Assembly: GCF_001659605.2 (NCBI RefSeq)
Contig: NC_035171.2
Coordinates: 6,801,873 to 6,865,872 of the forward strand
Source of the DNA: Manihot esculenta
Taxonomy: Eukaryota; Streptophyta; Magnoliopsida; Malpighiales; Euphorbiaceae
Direction: 5' to 3'
Length of the DNA stretch: 64,000 bases
The notes beneath the pieces were generated by a model, which was not told the DNA's origin, did no database searches, and was given only the letters and a program-made list of their open reading frames with translations. A program made the translations under genes and the position numbers. Positions 56,528 to 64,000 of this stretch are shown piece after piece. Numbering within the stretch: position 1 is the stretch's first letter; every line of letters starts with the position of its first letter.

Positions 56528-56863
56528 CATAGTAAGCATTTAATATACATATGTGAGTGTCTTTGAGGGAGTAGTATTAGATTGTATACATGGGGCAAAG
56601 TACATTGTTGTCTATATAGATAGTTTTCTAGCCTTATTTACATTTATTTTTATAAGCAAAGTGGAATTAGGAAATTTTCAATGGTTCAATTTAAAATGAA
56701 ATGTTCACATTCCATACTTGAATATGGATGGAGATTCTTTCTTGTTTTGTAGGAGCTTATACTGAGCTGATTGTTTTTCTCTGTCTAGGAAGGATCTGAA
56801 TTATGAAACGTCTATTGAAGTTATGGCCATTGAATGCTTTTGGTTGTATTTGTGCCAAAAATT
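56528..56863. other. 3' flank, no gene
   Basis: Probable 3' untranslated and intergenic sequence; nothing else seen. Confidence 0.5.
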
Positions 56864-57686
56864 GGGAGATTTACATTTTAGTCCCTGAGTATTGCCATTA
56901 TTAATAAGTCAGTCCCTGCATTTTCAGAAACCTATTAAAAAGTTCTTAACTTTTCTCTCCGTCAACGAAATAGTTCTCTGTCATCTTTTCCATTAAAAAT
57001 AGATTAAAAAAATGAGATTTAAAATTTTTAAAATCCAATTTTACCCTCAAATAAAATCCCTTATTTAGTTATTGAATATTGCTATTATTAATAAGTAAGT
57101 CCTTATATTTTCAAAAATCTATTAAAACGTAAAACTAAAACATTCTTATCGTTTCTTTCCGTCAACGAAATAGTCCCTCTCCTTAAAAAAGAAAAAAAAA
57201 AGAAGAATAAGATAATGATGATGAAGGAGAAGAAGAAGAAAGAAGAAGAAGAAGAAAAAGAAGAAGAAAGAGAAGAAGAAGATGATGATGATGAAGAAGA
57301 AAAAGGAAGAAGAAAAGAAGAAGAAAGAGAAGAAGAAGATGATGATGATGAAGAAAAAGGAAGAAGAAAAGAAGAAGAAAGAGAATAAGAAGATGATGAT
57401 AATGAAAAAGAAGAAGAAGAAGAAAAATCTCCTCCTCTTTCTCCTTAAAGAAGAAGAATAAAAAGAAAAAATGAAGAAGAATCAAAGAAGAAGAAGAAGA
57501 AGGAGAAGGAGGAAGAGGAGGAAAAGAAGGGGTGATTTGGTCTTTTGTTATATTTTTAACTGTAGAAATAGATCGAATAACTATTTTGTTGATGAAAAGA
57601 AAAAATAAGAATGTTTTAATAGGTTTTTGAAAATACAGAGACTTGTTAATAGTGGCAATACTCAGACACTAAATTATAAATCTCCC
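56864..57686. mobile_element. Complete MITE-like element with long inverted repeats and GAA-rich core
   Basis: Ends are GGGAGATTTACATTTTAG, followed by TCCCTGAGTATTGCCATTA, and the inverted counterpart ending TAAATCTCCC at 57,686. Arms include CTCCGTCAACGAAATAGT and its inverse. The core (57,189-57,530) is a purine-rich GAA/GAT array. No target duplication was evident. Other copies are at 29,534-38,443 (split by CACTA), 38,500-38,630 and 63,010-63,400. Confidence 0.8.
57189..57530 (+). repeat. (GAA)n/(GAAGAT)n purine-rich core
   Basis: About 340 bases of nearly pure purine on the plus strand, made of GAA and GAAGATGATGAT blocks with a 60-bp block repeated near 57,240-57,290, 57,310-57,350 and 57,360-57,400. 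The open frame on the other strand (Leu-, Phe-rich) is an artefact of this. Confidence 0.9.
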
Positions 57687-58599
57687 TAGATATTTTAATT
57701 AGGGTGCAGTTATTGTAAACTGGAGCTACTATTACTTGAAGCTTAACTATTTGAAGCTCAACTATTTTAAGCTTGAGCTTGTACTAGAATAAGCTCAACA
57801 ACCTTTATTTGGTATAGATTTGTATTTTCGTGGTATATATTCTAATTAATTTTGCATAGACCTCGATATTAGATTAGATATTAAGCTCATTATTTTGTGA
57901 GGTCTAGTTTATGTGAAATGGGAAGTAATACACCAAACTTTCCAAAAGTTATAAAATCATGAAAACGAAACAAAGTATTTTATACTTTGAAGTAAGTTGA
58001 GAACCAAACCAAACCAAACGAATCCTTATTTCAATAATTGTACTGTACTCTCCACATCGCGGTTGTGCAAGTTTTCTAATATTTTAGAGAATTGCGTCCC
58101 ATCAGAATTGAAAATAAACCACAACTGTAAGAATTAAATTGTACCAAATTTATATTTACTATTTGTTTTTATTTTGGTTGTTTAGCAATAATCAAATTTA
58201 AATTATTCAAAATAGGAATCTATTAAAAAATTAATTTAAAATATTCTCGTTCTATTGTTTTTTCACGTATATTAAAAAATATAATTTTTTATTAATTTTT
58301 TAATTATATTAATTTTAAATAAAATATATTTTAAAAAATTTCTTAAAAATAAAATAAAATAAAATTATAATAATTAATTTATATATTATTATAATTTAAA
58401 ATATAAAAGTGAATAATAATTTTAGAATAATAAAAAAATTGATAAAAATTATAAAATAGAGATAATATATTTTTAGATATATTTTTTAATTTTAATAAAT
58501 ATATAATCTAATTTATAATTAATTATTTTTATTATATAATTTGATGTTATATTTTTTATTTTTAAATAATTTTAGTTATATATGGATTAAATTAGAAAC
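57687..58599. other. AT-rich intergenic
   Basis: No gene seen. Confidence 0.5.
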
Positions 58600-59052
58600 G
58601 ATCATATTCGATTTAAATCGAAAAAATTGATCGAACTGAATTAATTTAAAATTTTAATTTGGTTTTTTATTTATTTCTATTCGGTTCGGTTTTTAATTTT
58701 AAAAATTTTAGTTATTTTGGTTCGATTCTGTTTTGATAAAAAAAATTAAAAAAATTAAACTGAATCTATTAGTGATAATAATATATTATTTTTAATAATA
58801 TAGAGATTAAATTATATTAAATTTAAAATATTTTAATTAAATTTTAAAATATTAAAAATAAAAGATAAAAAATAAAAAATTTATTAAAAATGAAAATTAA
58901 TCAAACCGAATAGAATCAAATTAAATCAGATCAGTTTGATTTAATTTAATTTCTAATCAAAATTGATTCGATTTAATTTTTAAAAATATTTAAATTTTAA
59001 TTTTCAGTTTATTCGGTTCAATTCAATTTTAAACCGAATCGACCGAATACTC
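58600..59052. repeat. AT-rich MITE-like repeat with CGGTTCGGTTT motifs
   Basis: Begins about TCATATTCGATTTAAATCGA and ends AAACCGAATCGACCGAATAC. Inner motifs CTATTCGGTTCGGTTTT and AATCAAACCGAATAGAA are mutually inverted. Shares a long middle part, inverted, with 41,085-41,345. Confidence 0.6.
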
Positions 59053-60057
59053 ACCTTTAGAATTATCTTTCAGCTAACTATATAATCGACTAATATGTAG
59101 AAAATATTATTTACTAAGAATTATATATAATAAATATTTTATATTAATTTTAACATTGTTTTAATATTAGTGTTTTTTTATTATTGTTAATATTAGAATT
59201 TAAAATTTAATATTTTTAAATAATTACAATATTGTGTAATATTTTGTTTGTAAAATCAAATTTTGATTTGGAATTAAAATTAGAATACGCGAAAACTGTA
59301 TCAAAATTGCTTTTGGATTGAATCAAAGTTTCTTAGGCATTAATAGAGAGATTATGGTGACCACTGAGGGAAAGATTATGTTAACAAATTGCTGAAACAA
59401 TACCAAAACCTTCACACCCACAGATTGATTCCATGGGGAACTTCCATCCATTAAAAAGTTTTTACCATAAGTTTAAATTTTATTAAAAAAGGAATTCGGC
59501 TCTCGCAGTCTGATCGTAGCCCACAGTCTGAAAAAAGAAAACAGACAACAAACAAGTATGTCTTAATTATCTTAATGTTCTTGGTCCATACCTGTCTCTT
59601 TTTCAAATCATGGTACGTGTCTAAACTGGCTTGGAAAACCAGAGATGACAATAATGTGCCTTTGTTTCTCATTGCAAAGGCTTTTATGAGCCGTCCATTT
59701 TTCCCAGGAAGAGAAGTCTGTCAATCTATCAATCACGTGACCCTGCCTCAACGTGTCCTTGCCTTACAGGCTTTGTGCTTATGTGTAAAATTGCCTTACA
59801 GGCTCTGTGCTTACGTATTCTCATGAGATCATTGACGGCTGAGATTTTATCATTTGCCATTGTCGCAGCCCTTCGAGAGCAGATATTTCCCTTCCCTGCC
59901 ACTTGTCTGAAAAAGCCGCTTCTTCTCGGAATCACTTTTCTTTCAATATCTTTCTTTCTTCTGTGTGAAAAGGTAAAAACTTTCAGCTACCGTAATTCCC
60001 TCTTAAAAGCTCGTTTATTTTCTTCGCTTTCATAAGCAAAAGCGCTTTTCCATAAAC
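59053..60057. other. Intergenic and promoter of the TPR gene
   Basis: No coding region supported. The last few hundred bases contain a 15-base direct repeat (TTGCCTTACAGGCT at 59,760 and 59,790) and the likely 5' leader. Confidence 0.5.
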
Positions 60058-61151
60058 ATGCTGTTGAGGAGCTCCTCTACGCCAATCTTCAATTCTTGGC
60101 TTCCCCACTCCAAGGACTCCTTCTCACCAGAGCCAGAGTCCCAGATCCTCCAAAGAACCAAATCAATTTCCTTCCATTCTCAACCTTCAACTGATGATCT
60201 AACAAAGACAATCACCACCCAATCTTTTCAACAAGAAGCTAATCTCCAAACACCCAAGAAGGGCTCACCTATAAGAGCTCCTCACATCTATAAACAGCAA
60301 TGCAAGAAAAATAGTGATGAGGAAGAGAAGGAAGCTGCAAAACCCAGTTCAAGAATCTCAAGTTCTGGGTTGGGAGGGACAGTGATGAATGATGATGATG
60401 ATGGTGTTAAGAAGAAGGGTTATGGGATGCAGACACTAGTAGTGGGTGGTGGAATAGGAAGTGGAGGTGGTGGAGGAATTTGTGGCGGTGGTAACGGAGG
60501 GAGAAGATCAGATGGTGGAGATGGTGATGGTGGGTCAGAATTTTATGGGAATGAAAAAACTGATGCTTATTATCAGAAGATGATTTCAGCTGATCCTAGC
60601 AATGCACTTCTGCTTGGAAACTATGCTAAATTCTTGAAAGAGGTACGTGAGATCATTATTCTTCTTGTGCTTACTTGCTTGAGTTGGTCATTTACTTAAT
60701 ATTTTTGGTTTTAGGTTAGAGGAGATTTTGCTAAAGCAGAAGAGTTCTGTGGAAGAGCAATTTACGCAAATCCAAGTGATGGGAATATTTTGTCAATGTA
60801 TGCTGAGCTGATATGGCAAAACGATAAGGATGCTCAAAGAGCTAAGAGCTACTTTGATCAAGCTGCAAAAGCTGCCCCAGAGGACTGGTATGGCATTTAA
60901 ACTTTGGCTTGATCTTTCCAATTTAAAGTGGTTTTAATTCTAAAATTAAATATTCAAGAACTTGTAGTTCTGAAACTAATTCATTAAAATCAAATTCTTG
61001 CAGCTATGTCCTAGCTTCATATGCTAGATTTCTTTGGGATGCTGAAGAAGAAATTGAAAATGAAGATGAAGATGACCAAGAAGTAGATGAATCTCAAGCC
61101 AGTTTCTTGCTTTGCTCCCCCCATGATCCCCCTTTAGCTGCAGCTTCCTAG
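60058..61151 (+). CDS. TPR-like superfamily protein (three exons)
   Basis: Exons 60,058-60,642, 60,715-60,887 and 61,004-61,151, all GT-AG with matching phases; 301 residues. The N-terminal 170 residues are low-complexity: [18 protein letters not shown], Ser/Gln/Lys-rich stretches and a Gly-rich run ([19 protein letters not shown]). The folded part has tandem TPR/HAT-like helices: [57 protein letters not shown] and [17 protein letters not shown], followed by an acidic tail ([12 protein letters not shown]). This architecture (Gly-rich linker then three repeats, [12 protein letters not shown]) matches a plant family annotated as TPR-like superfamily; such repeats bind other proteins. The precise partner is unknown. 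The frame is intact and the start is the first ATG of the frame. Confidence 0.85.
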
Positions 61152-61779
61152 TCTCAGAAGTATAAATTATACAGTAGTAGTTTTATGCTTTGTCTAAAAT
61201 AACAAAGTCATATATTACCATCTAATAATTAACCTCCCTTTCTTTCAAGCCAACTATTAATTCCATCATTTCTTTTGGTTCTTTTATCAGATGATTTTGC
61301 CATTTGGGTCTCTATCCTCCGTTGAAATTTTTTTGAAACACAGCGGTGGTGTAATCCATAAACACCATCGTAATCAATATAAGTGAAGACAAGCCAACAC
61401 TAACAAATTTTTAATTTAATAATTTAACAGTGTTTTTTAATTATAAAATTTTGAATTAATAATATATATAAATATGGTGAATTATGACTTCAAACCATAA
61501 TGAAAAATCCAATAATGAAAATAAAGGATATGGCAAATGAGCAGCCAATAGAAAATCTTGAGAAACAGATGGAGTCTCTGTGTCTGTTTGTGCAGATGTA
61601 CATAAATACATTGGCGTCCTCAGACCTGCACAGAGATAAAAAGTGCAAAACCAGAGGACCCATAACAGCTATTCTTCGTCCTTTTCTTTTCTTTTGTTCT
61701 TTTACGGATGGCTATGACTCGAAATACAGGCCCGTGAATAGTATATGCCAAGGGTTTAAAATGTGTGCAAGTTTCATAT
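61152..61779. other. Intergenic between TPR gene and kinase pseudogene
   Basis: 3' flank of the TPR gene, convergent with the minus-strand kinase relic. No gene supported. Confidence 0.5.
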
Positions 61780-63905
61780 CTGACAGAGATGCATCACTAA
61801 TGTCATCAACCATCTCGGAAGAGGAGCCGCCTTTGCTGTTCCATTTGATGAAATACGACATGGAGCGAGAAGCTGATTGAGAAGAAATTGGTGGGTCAGA
61901 CATATCACAAACCCCTTCAAGCATTTGGACCACTTTAGTCATTGATGGTCTCAATTGCATCATTTTCATTGATGTCCAGCTTTGGATCAATGACTTCTCT
62001 CAATCTTCCCTTTTCCAACATTTTGAAACAATAAGAAGGGAAATGAGGTTTCTCAGAACTTCAGATGAATCGTAAGTCTTCCGGCCTCCAATGATCTCCA
62101 GCAAGACAATGCCATAGCTATACACATCACTCTTCTCTGATATGGAGTTGTTGGTGATCCATTCTGGAGCAAGATACCCCCTCGTACCCCTCACTGTTGT
62201 AAACAAGGCTGTCTTCGCGATTCTTCAGCTTGCCAAACCAAAATCTGATACTTTGGCTGTGAAATTATCATCAAGCAGCACATTCTGAGGTTTTATGTCG
62301 CAATGAACTATTTTCACCTCACAATCTTCACGGAGATAAGCCTTTTGAACCTTGTGTTCCAATCTAACAACAGATCTTCATTATCATTGAAGATCCAGTT
62401 ATCCAGAAAGCCTTTACCCATGAACTCGTAAACAAGAAGCCGATATGACCCTTCAGCACAGAAGCCTTTAAGCTTGACCAGATGGACATGATGGACACAT
62501 CCGATTATACTCACTTCAGCTCTGAACTCTTTCTTCCCCTGTCCGATGCCTTCCAGTTTTTTGACAGCCAACTGCGTACCGTCCGGCAGAACACATCGGT
62601 AGACTGAACCAAACCCTCCTTGGCCAACTTTCATAGAGAAGTTCTTGGTTGTTTGCAGAGATCATTGAAGTTGTAGCGAGTCGGCATTGCAGGAAGAGTA
62701 TCCCAGAAATCATCGTCGTCTACATTCTGTCTTTAGAATTCCAAGAACTTCTTTCCTTTGCAGTGACTCCAGATCCAGACATAAAGTGAACAAGCAATTG
62801 CCAAAACTATTGCAATAACAATGATTGAAATCAAGGAGGCCTCTGTCTCCCCGTTCCTGCCACCAGCTGAATTTTGCTCCTCCATTGACACCTTAATATA
62901 TGAAATATAGCCTGTAGAACCTGGTTGACTGCGAGTCAAGCTCCCTAAATGATCAAACAGAAAGCACCTTCCACTACTATTTTCAAAGAACAAAACAATG
63001 CAAGAACAGTTTCGGGACTATTTCGTTAACATAAAAAAATGATAAGAATATTTTAATAGATATGTGAATAGATAGAGACTATTTCATTGACGGAAAAAAA
63101 CGATAAGGACGTTTTAATAGATATGAAAAAAATAAAAATATTTTAATAGATTTTAAAAAATGTAAGGACTAACTTGTTAATAATTATAATATATAAAGAC
63201 TAAATAAATGGTTTTATTTGAGGGTAAAATTGAATTTTAAAAATTTTCTCTCTCCTTCTTTATCTAATTGTAACGGAAATTAGGAGGGAATGATTTTGTT
63301 GACGGAAATAAAACATAAGGACGTTTTAATAGGTTTCTAAAAATATAGGGACTGACTTGTTAATAATGGTAATACCCAGAGACTAAATTATAAATCATCC
63401 TTTTTATAATTATATTTATATAAATTTAATATATAATTAAATTAATTATATTAATATAATAAAATATAAAAAATTAAATAAAATAAAATAAGTATGAGAA
63501 AATTTCTTTTCCACACCAAGATTTTAGAATTAATTTTTTTTTTTAATCTGAAATTGCAAAAAGGTCCAAAATAGCACACGTGGCATCTGTCACATGGCTC
63601 TGTTATGCTGCAGGAATTTTTTGGTATCTTGGTTGCCTCAAGGTTAACCGAGTTTCCTTTCTGAAGATTGTAGAATCCAATTGCTCCATCAGAGCCTAAA
63701 ACCATAGCCCACACAGCATTGGGGTCAGAGTTATCAGATAATATGAACTGCCAGAGCAAGACTCTGTTTTGATCATAGAAATTCCAGGAATTGGAAATCA
63801 GAGTCGCAGAGTGCACTTTGCCAATAACACTATTTTTTATTTTCCTGCTTTCATTTGCAAGGGACCAGTATACTTGTGGAGTTCGGGGTTTTTGCAAAAT
63901 TAGGG
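61780..63905 (-). pseudogene. SD2-5: G-type lectin S-receptor-like Ser/Thr kinase SD2-5-like pseudogene
   Basis: Read on the minus strand: a lectin/extracellular piece (63,905-63,530; VYWSLANESRK, SNSWNFYDQNRVLLWQF, IPKNSCSITEPCD), then repeat DNA (63,400-63,010) in place of the expected EGF/PAN part. A PAN-end piece (FFENSSGRCFLFDHLGS) and one membrane span (ISIIVIAIVLAIACSLYVWI) at 62,993-62,733 follow. The kinase has a glycine loop (GQGGFGSVYR), AVKK lysine, [47 protein letters not shown] and RPSMTKVVQMLEG. Single-base shifts occur before the glycine loop (about 62,660) and after DFGLA (about 62,225). About 25 residues are lost before RPSMTKVV (about 61,965). The catalytic Asp residues are still readable but no complete kinase can be made. 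The start lies beyond or was lost at the right edge. Confidence 0.85.
63010..63400. repeat. MITE-arm repeats inside the kinase pseudogene
   Basis: Two or three diverged arms: GGGACTATTTCGTTAAC, GACTATTTCATTGACGG, TTTTGTTGACGGAAATAAA, and the end AATACCCAGAGACTAAATTATA. Same family as 56,864-57,686. All lie in the same orientation and no inverted mate is present. Confidence 0.7.
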
Positions 63906-63964
63906 TCAGGGCCTTTTTTATTTACGATTTTGTGGTTGGGAATAAAGTATTTGTCATTTTGGGG

Positions 63965-63988
63965 TTCGGCTGCCACGTGGCAGCCGAA
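63965..63988. other. 24-bp perfect palindrome with central G-box
   Basis: The arm TTCGGCTGCCAC is followed directly by its reverse complement; the centre is CACGTG. The outer TTCGGC/GCCGAA is the core of the microrepeat found in the left part of the window. It may belong to another retroelement that begins near the right edge. Confidence 0.75.
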
Positions 63989-64000
63989 AAGGAGGCCTGG

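Noticed and set aside
57183..57485. Leu/Phe-rich 100-codon frame on the minus strand
   Set aside because: Produced by the GAA repeat; not a membrane protein gene.

Overview
Plant nuclear DNA, almost certainly a eudicot. The base composition, short GT-AG introns, tRNA-primed LTR retrotransposons, En/Spm (CACTA) transposon and plant-only genes (an EPF-like peptide, a G-type lectin receptor kinase relic, a Gag1-like clamp/DUF4050 protein) all agree. A member of the Malpighiales/Euphorbiaceae is my guess from general familiarity; nothing in the window proves the species.

Left part (1-26,094): a nest of retrotransposons. The outermost visible layer is D, the right part of a Ty3/gypsy LTR (24,716-26,094, + strand). 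It is split by C, a minus-strand Tekay/Del-like chromovirus (5' LTR 22,489-24,715; decayed gag-protease; pol resumes at 503-1 and leaves the window). C is split by A, a + strand chromovirus of 19.9 kb (504-20,417, target duplication TACAT). A carries two further insertions. B is an Athila-like element (4,919-13,585, duplication ACTGT) sitting between A's protease and reverse transcriptase. E is a 1,417-bp composite inverted-repeat element (18,274-19,690, duplication ACGGC) in A's 3' LTR. B has near-identical LTRs and one uninterrupted gag-protease-integrase frame with no reverse transcriptase or RNase H. E ends in the same LTR terminus at both sides.

Middle (26,095-38,640): decayed DNA, one right end of a CACTA element (to 29,012), and a complete 8.4-kb CACTA element (29,677-38,082, duplication CTC). 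The complete element has two minus-strand genes (TNPA-like and TNP2-like), both broken by stops. It is inserted inside a long-inverted-repeat, MITE-like element with a TTC/GAA-rich core.

Right part (39,500-64,000): a gene-bearing AT-rich region. In order: a small N-terminally anchored basic protein gene (39,673-40,144, +), a Gag1-like clamp protein gene (42,928-46,018, +, five exons), an EPF-like secreted cysteine-rich peptide gene (48,795-49,258, +), a rotten Ty1/copia element (about 50,477-54,344, -), a small single-pass protein gene with a plastid-type N-terminus (54,686-56,527, +), another MITE-like element with a GAA core, a TPR-like gene (60,058-61,151, +), and an SD2-5-like lectin receptor kinase pseudogene (61,780-63,905, -). 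These genes show no operon-like or pathway relation; they are independent loci.

A recurring unexplained signal is the GC-rich inverted microrepeat TTCGGCCGCCGAA. It recurs many times in the LTRs of A, C and D, and also in the LTR and coding frame of the unrelated element B. All comparisons were made by eye; no alignment or database search was run.
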